Source of the DNA: DASPWW01 sp963803425
Lineage (GTDB): Bacteria > Actinomycetota > Thermoleophilia > Solirubrobacterales > 70-9
Assembly (NCBI GenBank): GCA_963803425.1
Contig: CAWDMA010000003.1
Span: forward strand, 372,001 to 436,000
Direction of reading: 5' to 3'
DNA: 64,000 nt
Under the pieces are notes generated by a model. That model saw nothing but the letters and a program-made list of their open reading frames with translations. It was not told where the DNA came from and made no database searches. The position numbers and the translations under genes are program-made. Shown here in pieces: positions 1 to 8,905 of the stretch. Every line of letters starts with the position of its first letter. The stretch's first letter is position 1.

Positions 1-3000
1 GCAGGAGCTCGACGGGATCCACATCTCCTCGCTGTCACCGACCACCTGCGTGTACAAGGTGATGGGCGCCCCGAAGGTGCTGGGCGCGTATTACGACGAC
101 CTCCGGGACGAGCGGTTCGAGACCGTCGCCTGCTTCGGCCACAACCGCTACTCGACGAACACGTGGCCCTCGTTCCGCCGGGTGCAGCCGTTCTCGGTGC
201 TCGGCCACAACGGCGAGATCAACACGATCGCCCAGCTCCGCCAGGAGGCGGCGATGCTGGGCGCGCCGATCGAGGCCGACTCCTCCGACTCCCAGGACCT
301 GAATCGCTCGATCGAGACGCTGGTTCGCCGCGACGGGCTCACCCTCGCCGAGGCGATGGAGATGCTGGTCCCGCCGATCGTGGACGAGATCCGCGGCCTC
401 CGCCCGAGCTGCGCGGCTTCTACATGTACCTGCGCCAGACGATGGGCCCCTTCGCGCAGGGGCCGGTGGCGCTGATCTCCCGCCACCACGACGAGTGCGT
501 GTTCTCGGCGGACGCGCTCGGCCTGCGCCCGCTGTGGCAGCTCGAGACGGACGACGCGTTCGTGTTCAGCTCCGAGCCCGGGGTGGTCTCGGTGACGGAG
601 CTGGCCGCGGAGCCGAAGCCGCTCGCCCCCGGCGAGAAGGCTGCGGTCTCGATCGACGGCGACGCGCGGATGGCGACGCTCCACCCCCACGACGCGATCC
701 TCCGGCTGGTGGCGCGGCGGTGGGCTGAGCGCACCGGCTGCACGGACTACGAGCCGTTCGCGCGGGCGCTGGAGACGGGCGGGCCGCTCCAGGGGGCGGA
801 GATCCCCGGATACACGAGCGCCGGGCCCTCGGAGCCGGTGAAGGTCTCGGAGGAGCTGCTGGCGGCGTTCGGGTGGCAGCGCGAGGACGCGAAGCTCGTC
901 CAGCAGATGGCGTCGAACGGCGCCGAGCCGATCGGCTCGCTCGGGTACGACGGGCCGCTCGCAGCGCTGTCGCCGGAGCGCCAGAACCTCGGCGACTACT
1001 TCAAGGAGACGGTGGCGGTGGTCACCAACCCGGCGATCGACCGCGAGCGCGAGATCGAGCACTTCTCGACTCGCGCCGTGTTCGGCCCCCGCCCCTCGCC
1101 CCACCGTCCCGCCGAGACCTCGATGATCGAGACCTCGTTCCCGGTGATCCTCGGGGGACACCACGAGCTCGCGCCGCTCTCGGACGGGACCTACCGGGAG
1201 ATCGCGCGCGAGCACAAGACCTACCTGCTCGAGGACCTGTGGGAGGTGTTTCGCGGGAAGGCCGCGGCGGTCGACACCTCGCTGCTCGAGTCCGAGACGA
1301 CGCAGGGGGCGATTGAGCGGATCAAGCAGGAGGCCGTCAAGCACGTCAGCGACGGCGCCGAGCTGGTCGTGCTCACCGATCGCACCGTCTACGACGGCGA
1401 GCGCCGCTACCTCGACCCGCTGCTCGCCACCTCCGCGATCGATCAGGCGCTGAAGCAGCATCGGGTGGACCCCGACGAGGACAACCTGCGACGGCGATGC
1501 TCGATCGTGCTGCGCTCGGGGGCGATCCGCAACGTCCACGACGTCGTGCTCGCGCTCGGGCTCGGCGCCGACGGGGTGTGCCCCTACGTGATGATCGAGG
1601 TGATCTGCGTCGACGACTACAAGCAGGACGTCGACAACATCTGCTCGGCGCTCCGGAAGGGGATCGAGAAGGTGATCTCCACGATCGGGATCCACGAGGT
1701 GCGCGGGTACGCGCGCCAGTTCTCGTCGATCGGGATCAAGCCGGAGCTCGCCGAGATCTTCCACACCGAGCACTACTGCGCCTCGGAGTCCGGTGGAGTC
1801 GGGTTCTCGGACCTCGACGCCGACGCCGACGAGCGCCATCGGATCCTCGCCGGCGATGACAGCGCCAAGCCCGCGAAGACGTTCCGCTTCTACCCGCGCG
1901 TCTACAAGGCGGCGGTCGCGGCCTCGAACGCGAGCGGCTCATACGCGGAGTACTCGGAGAGCGTCCGCGCGCTCGAGGCCGAGCGCCCGATCTCCATGCG
2001 CCACATCATGAAGCTGCGGTCGGATCGGGAGCCGATCAGCGCGGCCGACGTCGATCCGGGGGTCGGCGCGCACGACTACCCGTTGATCATCTCCTCGATG
2101 TCGTTCGGCTCGCAGTCGGAGCCGGCGTTTCGCGCCTACGCCGAGGCGGCGAAGGCGATCAACATCCTCTGCATCAACGGGGAGGGAGGGGAGATCCCCG
2201 ACATGTACGGCGAGTACCGCAAGTGGCGCGGCCAGCAGGTCGCCTCGGGCCGGTTCGGCGTGTCGGCCGAGATGCTGAACTCGTCATACGTCGCCGAGAT
2301 CAAGATCGGGCAGGGGGCGAAGCCCGGCGAGGGCGGGCACCTGCCCGGCAAGAAGGTGTCGGAGAAGGTCGCGGCCGCGAGAAACGCCGCCCCCGGCACG
2401 GACCTGATCTCGCCCTCCAACAACCACGACCTCTACTCGATCGAGGACCTCGCGGAGCTGATCGACGAGCTCAAGACCGTCAACCCGGACGTGAGGGTCT
2501 CGGTGAAGGTCCCGGTCGTCCCCAACATCGGGACGATCGGGCTGGGGATCGCGAAGGCCGGCGCGGACATCGTGACGCTGTCGGGGTTCGAGGGGGGCAC
2601 CGGCGCCGCGCGCCAGCACGCGCTCCGCCATGTCGGTCTCCCGTCCGACATCGGCACCCGGGCGGTGCACCGGGCGCTGATGGAGGCCGGGATCCGGAAC
2701 CGGGTGGAGATCTGGGCGGACGGGGGTTACCGGCACGCCTACGACGTCGTCAAGCTGCACTGCCTCGGCGCCAACCGGGTCGCGTTCGGGACCCTGGCGA
2801 TGGTGTCGCTGGGATGCACGATATGCCGCGGGTGCCAGCTCGACACCTGCCACGTCGGGATCGCCACCCAGATCGAGACCACCGAGCAGGCCCAGCAGCA
2901 CGGGCTGAAGAAGTTCACCCCCCAGGAGGTCGGCAGCGCAGCCGAGAACTGCGCTCGCTTCTTCGAGGCGATGGGCGAGGAGGTCCGCGAGGTCGTCGCC

Positions 3001-4143
3001 GGGCTCGGCTACGACCGCGCCCAGGCCCTGGTCGGGCGCTACGACCTGCTCGAGCAGGTCTCGCACGCCGATCGGCTCGACCTGACCGAGCTGATTACGC
3101 CGCTGGAGGAATACCTCGACCTGGAGCCGATCCTGGCGGAACCCCGCGGAAGCGGACGCGAAGCGGAGCATTTCGCGGGAGTTGTTTCTGAGGAGGACCA
3201 GCGCGGCGCTCCGGGGCTGGTGATGGCACGGCCGATCAGGATGGCGACGAAGCAGGCCTCCGCGCAGATCGCCGGCTTCGCGGGCCGGGTGCTGGCCGGG
3301 AGCGTCGTCCACGAGGAGTTCCCGCGCCCCACGGACGCCAACGACCGCGTCCTCGGCACCGAGCTCGCGGGGGCGATCTCGCGGGCCCGGATCTACGGCG
3401 ACGCCGCGGCCGGGAGCGACGACGTGCTCGCCGAGCTCGAGTTCAACGGAGGCTCGGTCGCCGGCCAGGGGTTCGGCGCGTTCAACGCGTGGGGCCTCGT
3501 GGTCCGGGTCGAGGGCGGCGCCCAGGACGGGGTCGGCAAGGCGATGCTCGGCGGGACCGTCTCGATCATGAAGGGCCGCAACAAGGGCGGACGGCGCCTG
3601 AACGGCTCCGTCGGGAAGTCGTTCGCGTACGGCGCGCAGCGGGGGCGTCTGTTCGTGCAGGGCTCAGCCGACTCGCGCTTCTGCATCCGGTTGTCCGGCG
3701 CCGACGTCGTGCTCGCCGGGGAGCCGGAGGAGCCGCTGGACGACTCGCGCGGGTGCGTCGCCGACCGGGCGAACGCGAAGGGGTTCGCGTTCGAGTACAT
3801 GACCTCGGGGCGCGCGGTGGTGATGGGCGACATCGGGCCGTGGGCATGCGCCGGGATGACCGGCGGGCGTGTCTACGTGCGGGTCAATCCGGACTGGAAA
3901 CTCGACAGCGACGCGATCCAGCGCCGTCTCGGCGAGGGCGCCAAGGTGGAGCTCGCGGAGCTCGACGCCGAGGGCCTGCTCGACATCGACGACCTGCTCG
4001 GTCACTACGCGGAGGAGCTCACCACCACCGACCAGGACGAGGAGGCCGCGCGGGTTCGTGCGCTAGCCGCCGCCGGCAAGCAGCACTTCCTGATGATCGT
4101 GCCGCACAAGGTGCAGGCCGATCCATCGATCTCGACGGAATGA
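1..4143 (+). CDS. gltB: Glutamate synthase large subunit, 5' truncated by the window, one frameshift
   Basis: The enzyme makes glutamate from glutamine and 2-oxoglutarate. The window starts inside the class II glutaminase domain, so its N-terminal Cys is outside. The reading starts at base 2 (CFGHNRYSTNTWPS, LGHNGEINT) and moves to another frame near base 400. One extra C in the CTCCGCCC run would restore GLPPELRGFYMY. After the central domain (EHFSTRAVFG), the FMN barrel begins near base 2085 (SSMSFGSQSEPAFR). The 3Fe-4S cysteines are codons 2815, 2833 and 2848 (C-x5-C-x4-C), with an extra Cys at 2824. The GXGXG beta-helix domain starts near base 3430. No gltD-like gene follows. A short in-frame repeat lies at 3154-3192. 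The family call is secure; whether the frameshift is real is not. Confidence 0.95.
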   Translation, partial: AGARRDPHLLAVTDHLRVQGDGRPEGAGRVLRRPPGRAVRDRRLLRPQPLLDEHVALVPPGAAVLGARPQRRDQHDRPAPPGGGDAGRADRGRLLRLPGPESLDRDAGSPRRAHPRRGDGDAGPADRGRDPRPPPELRGFYMYLRQTMGPFAQGPVALISRHHDECVFSADALGLRPLWQLETDDAFVFSSEPGVVSVTELAAEPKPLAPGEKAAVSIDGDARMATLHPHDAILRLVARRWAERTGCTDYEPFARALETGGPLQGAEIPGYTSAGPSEPVKVSEELLAAFGWQREDAKLVQQMASNGAEPIGSLGYDGPLAALSPERQNLGDYFKETVAVVTNPAIDREREIEHFSTRAVFGPRPSPHRPAETSMIETSFPVILGGHHELAPLSDGTYREIAREHKTYLLEDLWEVFRGKAAAVDTSLLESETTQGAIERIKQEAVKHVSDGAELVVLTDRTVYDGERRYLDPLLATSAIDQALKQHRVDPDEDNLRRRCSIVLRSGAIRNVHDVVLALGLGADGVCPYVMIEVICVDDYKQDVDNICSALRKGIEKVISTIGIHEVRGYARQFSSIGIKPELAEIFHTEHYCASESGGVGFSDLDADADERHRILAGDDSAKPAKTFRFYPRVYKAAVAASNASGSYAEYSESVRALEAERPISMRHIMKLRSDREPISAADVDPGVGAHDYPLIISSMSFGSQSEPAFRAYAEAAKAINILCINGEGGEIPDMYGEYRKWRGQQVASGRFGVSAEMLNSSYVAEIKIGQGAKPGEGGHLPGKKVSEKVAAARNAAPGTDLISPSNNHDLYSIEDLAELIDELKTVNPDVRVSVKVPVVPNIGTIGLGIAKAGADIVTLSGFEGGTGAARQHALRHVGLPSDIGTRAVHRALMEAGIRNRVEIWADGGYRHAYDVVKLHCLGANRVAFGTLAMVSLGCTICRGCQLDTCHVGIATQIETTEQAQQHGLKKFTPQEVGSAAENCARFFEAMGEEVREVVAGLGYDRAQALVGRYDLLEQVSHADRLDLTELITPLEEYLDLEPILAEPRGSGREAEHFAGVVSEEDQRGAPGLVMARPIRMATKQASAQIAGFAGRVLAGSVVHEEFPRPTDANDRVLGTELAGAISRARIYGDAAAGSDDVLAELEFNGGSVAGQGFGAFNAWGLVVRVEGGAQDGVGKAMLGGTVSIMKGRNKGGRRLNGSVGKSFAYGAQRGRLFVQGSADSRFCIRLSGADVVLAGEPEEPLDDSRGCVADRANAKGFAFEYMTSGRAVVMGDIGPWACAGMTGGRVYVRVNPDWKLDSDAIQRRLGEGAKVELAELDAEGLLDIDDLLGHYAEELTTTDQDEEAARVRALAAAGKQHFLMIVPHKVQADPSISTE
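3154..3192 (+). repeat. Single in-frame copy of a 39-bp coding repeat, inside gltB
   Basis: This stretch encodes GREAEHFAGVVSE between the FMN and GXGXG domains. Its first 15 bases (GGACGCGAAGCGGAG) are identical to the 39-bp unit found four times in the AddA-like gene, and the rest is recognisably related (GGAG...TGTTTC). It sits in a linker, so it should be structurally tolerated. Confidence 0.55.
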
Positions 4144-4149
4144 GGCGCA

Positions 4150-4168
4150 AAGTTCGGCGAGCGAACTT
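4150..4168 (+). terminator. Hairpin just after gltB
   Basis: A perfect 7-bp inverted repeat AAGTTCG/CGAACTT with a 5-nt loop starts 7 nt after the gltB stop. There is no T-run behind it, so it may be a weak terminator or 3'-end stabiliser between the convergent gltB and FHA genes. Confidence 0.4.
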
Positions 4169-4182
4169 GGCGGTGGTCTTCC

Positions 4183-4638
4183 TCAACCCCGCTCGATCAC
4201 GTGCAGCCGGTAGCGGCCGATCCCGAGCTCGTCGCCGTCTCTAAGCTCGCTCCACTCGACCCGCTCACCGTTCACGAAGACCCCGTACAGGCTGCGGTCG
4301 TCGAGCACGCTGAGCCGGGCGTCGGCGGACCTGACGAGCTGCGCGTGGCGGCGGGACACGGTCGCGTCGTCGAGCCGGATGTGGGCGGAGGCGCTCCGAC
4401 CGATCCGGCTCCACCCGTCCGGGATCCGCATCACCGAGAACCCCTGATCCGCCTCGAACGCGATGAACGGACCGCGGCGATCCGAGTCGGCGAGCTGGTC
4501 CCGCGCGGCGGCCAGCCACTCCGGCTCGGTGCTGGGCTCGACCGCCGGGTCGACGACGGTCGGCTGCTCCACCGGCGGGAGCGCTCCGGTCGCTCGGCCC
4601 GACTCCTCGGTCCCCCTCGGTGCTCGGTCGTGCCGCAA
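4183..4638 (-). CDS. FHA-domain protein
   Basis: This 151-residue protein has a disordered acidic, proline-rich N-terminal half and one forkhead-associated domain over roughly residues 60-150. The FHA signature is present: IGRS, then SRRHA, then GVFVNGERV. FHA domains bind phosphothreonine, so it is probably a partner of a Ser/Thr kinase pathway, but no kinase gene is in the window. The TTG start is chosen because AAAGGAGAG lies 2-3 nt upstream of it. It is transcribed towards gltB and has a short intergenic region with the divergent SRPBCC gene. Confidence 0.88.
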   Translation of the reverse strand: MRHDRAPRGTEESGRATGALPPVEQPTVVDPAVEPSTEPEWLAAARDQLADSDRRGPFIAFEADQGFSVMRIPDGWSRIGRSASAHIRLDDATVSRRHAQLVRSADARLSVLDDRSLYGVFVNGERVEWSELRDGDELGIGRYRLHVIERG

Positions 4639-4694
4639 GACTCTCCTTTGCTCCCCCTGTTTCCGAGGATAACGCGGGGGTCAAACCCAGCCCA

Positions 4695-4700
4695 TAGACT
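4695..4700 (+). promoter_or_regulatory. -10 element TAGACT for the SRPBCC gene
   Basis: TAGACT lies 10 nt before a GTG and 13 nt before the in-frame ATG, with no Shine-Dalgarno sequence between, so the transcript would be leaderless or nearly so. Confidence 0.5.
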
Positions 4701-4713
4701 GCCGGTCGCCGTG

Positions 4714-5235
4714 ATGCCCGTGTCCGCAAAGGTTGCGATCGACGCCCCCCGCGAGCGGGTGTTCGGGTTCGTCGCGGAGCTCGCAAGTCGCCCCGCGTTC
4801 ACCGACCACTTCATCGGTCCGTACCGGCTGGAGCGGATCCCGTCGAGCGGGGTCGGGGCCGCGGCGCGGTTTCGGACCGGGCCGCGGAGCTTTCGTGTGT
4901 GGATGGAGAGCGTGGTCGACGAGCTCGAGCCGCCGCACCGGATCGTGGAGCGCGGCCACGCGGGCCGCGAGGACCGGATCCCGGTTTTCTGCGCGTGGGA
5001 GCTGCTCGCGGGTGCGGGCTCGACCACCGAGGTCTCGGTCAGCTTCTGGTCCGAGCCCTCGCATCCGATCGACAAGGTCCGGGAGCGGCTCGGCGCGCGG
5101 GGCTGGTACCGGCGCCGGTGGGCGAGGGCGCTGCGCCGCCTCAAGCACGTGCTGGAGGGCGATCAGTCCCCGGCGCCGGTCGCGGTCGCCGGCGAGGATC
5201 GGATCCCCGTGCTGCCGAGCGCGGTCCGTCACTAG
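4714..5235 (+). CDS. SRPBCC (START-like) family protein
   Basis: The 173-residue product begins with the standard pattern of this family: a short beta strand, then PRERVFGFVAEL as the first helix, followed by long beta strands (FRVWMESVVDELEPPHRIVERG). It ends with a basic C-terminal helix (ARGWYRRRWARALRRLKHVLEG) and a short tail. The helix-grip fold makes a hydrophobic pocket for a lipid-like or polyketide-like ligand; the ligand here is unknown. ATG 4714 is preferred, with in-frame GTG 4711 possible. It is followed 21 nt later by a lipoprotein gene with its own -10. Confidence 0.8.
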   Translation: MPVSAKVAIDAPRERVFGFVAELASRPAFTDHFIGPYRLERIPSSGVGAAARFRTGPRSFRVWMESVVDELEPPHRIVERGHAGREDRIPVFCAWELLAGAGSTTEVSVSFWSEPSHPIDKVRERLGARGWYRRRWARALRRLKHVLEGDQSPAPVAVAGEDRIPVLPSAVRH

Positions 5236-5240
5236 GGGTC

Positions 5241-5246
5241 TAGACT
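5241..5246 (+). promoter_or_regulatory. -10 element TAGACT for the lipoprotein gene
   Basis: The hexamer is identical to the one upstream of the previous gene and lies 10 nt before ATG 5257. No ribosome binding site is visible. Confidence 0.5.
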
Positions 5247-5256
5247 GCGCCGCCCG

Positions 5257-5811
5257 ATGGCAGGTTCGAAGGGACGTTTGGCCGCGTTCGGCCTGGTCGT
5301 GGCGGTGCTGGCCGTCACCGGCGGCCTGCTCGCCGGATGCGGCAAGGACGAGAGCCTCGACGTGGACGAGGGCGAGCCGGTCGAGCTCGGCGACCTGCTC
5401 TACAACGTCCAGATCACGCGCTTTCTCAACGCCGGCGACCCGGAGGATCAGGCCTACCTCGTCGGCCAGCCCGAGGCCAAGCCCGCCCAGGACTATCTCG
5501 GCGTGTTCATGACCGTCGAGAACGAGGGCGATGCGGCGTCCACGGTCTCCGGCGACATGCGGATCGTCGACACCCGCGGGAACGAGTACGACCCCGTCGA
5601 CAGCGACAGCGAGTACGCGCTCCCGCTCGGCACCCAGCTCGGGGGCGGGGACGAGCTGCCCGCACCCGACACGCCGGCGGCGAGTGGCCCGATCGGGGGC
5701 GGGATGATCCTCTTCCTGGTGGACCGAACCGTGACCGAGAACCGTCCGATCGAGCTCCACATCCCCTCGTCGACCTCCGACGAGGAGGCGACCGTCAAGC
5801 TCGACATCTGA
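5257..5811 (+). CDS. Predicted lipoprotein with an immunoglobulin-like (DUF4352-type) domain
   Basis: The 184-residue product has a signal peptide ending in the lipobox LLAGC (Cys near residue 28), so it should be anchored on the outer face of the membrane. The mature part is a beta-rich domain: LGVFMTVENEGDAASTV, then a strand pair with polar turns, then MILFLVDRTVTENRPIELHI. This resembles telokin-like or DUF4352 domains that follow lipoboxes in many actinobacteria. No catalytic residues are evident. It is convergent with the penicillin-binding protein gene, with 12 nt between stops. Confidence 0.75.
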   Translation: MAGSKGRLAAFGLVVAVLAVTGGLLAGCGKDESLDVDEGEPVELGDLLYNVQITRFLNAGDPEDQAYLVGQPEAKPAQDYLGVFMTVENEGDAASTVSGDMRIVDTRGNEYDPVDSDSEYALPLGTQLGGGDELPAPDTPAASGPIGGGMILFLVDRTVTENRPIELHIPSSTSDEEATVKLDI

Positions 5812-5823
5812 GCCCCCGCCGCG

Positions 5824-7563
5824 CTACAGGAGCAGCGACGAGAGGATCTGGCTGACGATCGGGGCGGCCGCCGTGCCGCCGTCCTCGGTCGTGTTCGCGA
5901 TCATCACGGCGACCGCGTACTTGGGGTTGTTCGCAGGCGCGAAGGCCGTGAACCATGCGTCCACCTTCTGCTGCTCCTCCTGCTCGCTCTGGGGGGTGAC
6001 GGGCGCGGAGCCGAGCTCCGCGGTTCCGGTCTTGCCCGCGACCTGGATCCCGGGGACCGCGCCGGCGATCCCGGTGCCGCCCTCGACGACGCCCAGCATC
6101 AGCTCCCGCAGCGTGTTCGCGACCTTCCCCGAGGTGACGCGCTCCTGCTTGAACTCGGATCCCAGCGATGGCTTGGTGACGAGCGCGGTCGGCTTTCGCA
6201 CCCCGCCCGAAGCGACAGTCTGGGAGACGGACGCCATCTGCAGCGGCGTCGCGAGCACCTCGCCCTGGCCGATCGCGCTCACCGCCAGGTCGGTTTCCCC
6301 GCCGACGTCCTTCGGGATCGTGCTCTCGCCGGGCTTGGTCGCGGCGGTCGCCTGCGCGTCGTATAGGGTCGGCTCCGAGTTCCACCCGTACGACTCGGCG
6401 GTGGCGACCAGCTTGTCGTTCCCGATCTTCGGCCCGAGCGGCGCGAACACCGTGTTGCAGGACTTCGCGAACGACTCCGAGAACGTGCCGCCGCACGGCT
6501 CGTCGTGGGCGTTCGCGATCTCCTTTCCGGCCACCACCGAGGTCTGCACCGGGAAGGTGTCGTCGAGGCTGACCGCGTCCGCCTCGAGCGCCGCCGTCGT
6601 GGTGATGATCTTGAAGGTGGAGCCCGGCGGCTGCGGCGAGGAGAACGCGATCCCGGCCAGCCCCAGCACCGAGCCGTCCTTCGCGTCGAGCACGGCGGCG
6701 CCGCCGAACGCGCTGCCCAGCGCCGTCACGGTCGCCTGCTGCGCGTCGGGGTCGATCGTGGACTTGACGGGCTTGCCGTCGACCGGATCGCCGGTTGCCA
6801 GCACCCGCTCGGACCCCGACCCGCCCTTGGCGCTGACCGCGAGCAGCTTCCCCCCGGGCTGGCCGGCGAGCCTCGTGTTGAAGGCCTGCTCCAGGCCCGA
6901 CACCCCTGCCAGCTCGCCGGGCGGGAACCCGAGCCGTTCCAGCTCCGCCTCCGCGGCGGGCTTCGGCGTCCCCATCTCGCCCGCGACGCTGGTCGCGGCC
7001 GACCCCAGCGATGAGCTTCGCGAGGATCCCGATCCCCGCGCAAGCGGCGTTCCGTCCCTGGCCAGGATCGGAGCGCGATCGGGGACGTCCACGGTTCGGT
7101 CGAGCTCCTCGCCCTCGGCCAGGCCCGGGAAGACGAGCTCCGGAGTCCACGCGACGGCGCCGTTCTCGGTCGGGATCCCGAGCGTGCTGCTGACGTCCCC
7201 GAACGCGTGCGTGTGGATCGTCACCGGCACCGCCACCGCCTCCCGGCCGCCGACGCTCGTGGTGCCGTCGGGGTTGCCCGGGTCCACCGACTTCAGGGTC
7301 GCCGTCGCCTCCGCGGTCTCGTAGGCCTTCACGAAGTCGTCCTCGGGGTACTTGGCGGCCGCCTCCTGGGTGAGCTCGGCGTGCATCGCGTGGAAGTCCT
7401 GGTGAGCCCATGCCTGGACGAAACGCTGTGCGGTCTGCTCGTCGGGCGAGCTGCGTGCGACCAGGACGCCGGCGACGAAGGCGACGAGGCCGATCACCGC
7501 GACCGGCACCGCCCGGGTGAGGAGGCGGCGACGACGCTCCGCCTCGCGGCTGATCGGGCTCAA
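5824..7563 (-). CDS. Class B penicillin-binding protein (transpeptidase) with MecA_N-like domain
   Basis: This 579-residue enzyme should cross-link peptidoglycan outside the membrane. An N-terminal anchor helix (about residues 18-36) is followed by an NTF2-like MecA_N domain (about 42-150), a linker and dimerisation region, and the transpeptidase domain. The catalytic motifs are intact: S315-TFK, S368-CN and K511-TG. The start is TTG at 7563, without a clear Shine-Dalgarno. A 16-codon reading frame on the same strand (ATG ACC GCT, ending TGA) overlaps this TTG, so translational coupling is possible. It lies divergent from the MarP-like protease gene, which is also linked to cell-wall stress. 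Confidence 0.92.
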   Translation of the reverse strand: MSPISREAERRRRLLTRAVPVAVIGLVAFVAGVLVARSSPDEQTAQRFVQAWAHQDFHAMHAELTQEAAAKYPEDDFVKAYETAEATATLKSVDPGNPDGTTSVGGREAVAVPVTIHTHAFGDVSSTLGIPTENGAVAWTPELVFPGLAEGEELDRTVDVPDRAPILARDGTPLARGSGSSRSSSLGSAATSVAGEMGTPKPAAEAELERLGFPPGELAGVSGLEQAFNTRLAGQPGGKLLAVSAKGGSGSERVLATGDPVDGKPVKSTIDPDAQQATVTALGSAFGGAAVLDAKDGSVLGLAGIAFSSPQPPGSTFKIITTTAALEADAVSLDDTFPVQTSVVAGKEIANAHDEPCGGTFSESFAKSCNTVFAPLGPKIGNDKLVATAESYGWNSEPTLYDAQATAATKPGESTIPKDVGGETDLAVSAIGQGEVLATPLQMASVSQTVASGGVRKPTALVTKPSLGSEFKQERVTSGKVANTLRELMLGVVEGGTGIAGAVPGIQVAGKTGTAELGSAPVTPQSEQEEQQKVDAWFTAFAPANNPKYAVAVMIANTTEDGGTAAAPIVSQILSSLLL

Positions 7564-7744
7564 CCGGTGATCGACCCGGTGGCGCCGTTCGCCCCGGTGC
7601 TAGCGGTCATCTCTGAGTCACCATCCTGCAATCCAGTAGCGTGCGAGACTGGCCGGACGGCCCCTCGCGCGCCCTCGGAAGGCTAACCGGTCGGGCCGCG
7701 ACCCACTCACTCCATGCCGAGTTGACCGCGCCCGCCCGCACGCC

Positions 7745-8890
7745 CTGACTGCGATCGACTGGATCATCGTCGCGTTCTGCATCGCCCTGGCGGCGTGGGG
7801 CTACGGCCAGGGGCTGCTGGTCGGGGCGCTGTCGCTGCTCGGGTTTGCGGGCGGGGCGGCGCTCGGGGCGCGACTGGGGCCGGAGCTGCTGTCGGAGGGA
7901 TCGCGCTCGCCGTACGCGCCGGTGACGGCGCTTGCGGGCGGGCTGCTGCTCGGCGCGATCCTGGCGGTGGCGATGGAGGGGATCGCCCGCGGCGCCCGCG
8001 CCCGGTGGGTGAGGGGCCCGATCGGGACGATCGACGGGATCGGCGGAGCGATCCTGCTCGGGGCGCTGGGGCTGGGGCTGGCGTGGGTGCTGGGTGCGGT
8101 CGCGCTGCACACGCCCGGCGTCCGCGAGCTTCGCCCCGCGGTGCAGCGCTCGCTGATCCTGGGCGAGCTGAACGGGCTGCTGCCGCCGTCGGGGCCGATC
8201 CTGCGGATCCTGAACAGGATCGATCCGACGCCGCGCGTGCAGGGCCCCGAGGCGCGGGTGCGGCCGCCCGACGTCGGAATCGCGCGCGATCCCGACGTGA
8301 ACGCCGCCGGCGCCTCGGTGGTCCGCGTGCTCGGGACGGCCTGCGGACTGGGGGTGTCGGGCTCGGGCTGGGTGGTGGCGCCCGGCCTGGTCGTCACCAA
8401 CGCGCACGTCGTCGCCGGGCAGGACGACACGGCGGTGGCGACGCAGGACGGCGCCCAGCTCGACGCCACGGTGGTCGCCTTCGAGGCCCGCAACGACCTC
8501 GCCGTGCTCAGCGTCGACGGGCTCGACCTGCCGTCGCTGCGGGTGTCGACGCGCACGCGGCAGGGGATCGCCGCCGCGGTGCTCGGCTATCCCCACAACG
8601 GCCCGTACACCGTCACCCCGGCGCGGCTGGGGCAGACGGCGCGGGTGGTCAGCGAGGACGCCTACGGGCGCGGCCCGATCACCCGCAGGATGACCTCGTT
8701 CCGCGGCCACGTCCGCGACGGCAACTCCGGCGGCCCGGTGGTCGACTCGAAGGGACGGGTGCTGACGACGGTGTTCGCGGCCACGATCGGGGAGAAGCCC
8801 CGCAGCGGGCTCGGGGTCCCCGACTCGATCGTGAAGCGGGCGGTCGGCAGCGCGAAGGCGCCTGTCGATACCGGCGCATGTGTAACCTGA
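7745..8890 (+). CDS. MarP-like membrane serine protease (CvpA-like segments plus trypsin-like domain)
   Basis: The first ~110 residues form four hydrophobic segments like CvpA/MarP proteins (AIDWIIVAFCIALAAWGYGQG at the start). A periplasmic trypsin-like domain follows, with an intact triad: H221 (TNAHVV), D251 (ARNDLAVL) and S328 (GNSGGP). In mycobacteria MarP supports acid resistance and cell-wall processing; the role here is inferred. The open frame upstream has no ATG, GTG or TTG before the first membrane segment, so CTG 7745 (giving LTAIDWII) is the likeliest start; GTG 7922 would delete two membrane segments. It ends 15 nt before the HxlR start. Confidence 0.85.
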   Translation: MTAIDWIIVAFCIALAAWGYGQGLLVGALSLLGFAGGAALGARLGPELLSEGSRSPYAPVTALAGGLLLGAILAVAMEGIARGARARWVRGPIGTIDGIGGAILLGALGLGLAWVLGAVALHTPGVRELRPAVQRSLILGELNGLLPPSGPILRILNRIDPTPRVQGPEARVRPPDVGIARDPDVNAAGASVVRVLGTACGLGVSGSGWVVAPGLVVTNAHVVAGQDDTAVATQDGAQLDATVVAFEARNDLAVLSVDGLDLPSLRVSTRTRQGIAAAVLGYPHNGPYTVTPARLGQTARVVSEDAYGRGPITRRMTSFRGHVRDGNSGGPVVDSKGRVLTTVFAATIGEKPRSGLGVPDSIVKRAVGSAKAPVDTGACVT

Positions 8891-8905
8891 AACGAGGTGG
8901 AAGGT

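Noticed and set aside
395..410. Programmed ribosomal frameshift in glutamate synthase
   Set aside because: There is no slippery heptamer with downstream pseudoknot, and similar one-base losses occur in several unrelated genes, which points to sequencing error.
148..1839. 563-codon open frame on the minus strand of gltB
   Set aside because: It is exactly antisense to well-matched glutamate synthase sequence, is rich in Arg, Asp and Val as expected from reading a GC-rich gene backwards, and has no family feature.
5873..7324. 483-codon open frame on the plus strand opposite the penicillin-binding protein
   Set aside because: It is the complement of a gene with intact SxxK, SxN and KTG motifs; its Ser/Pro/Ala-rich product is typical of antisense shadows.
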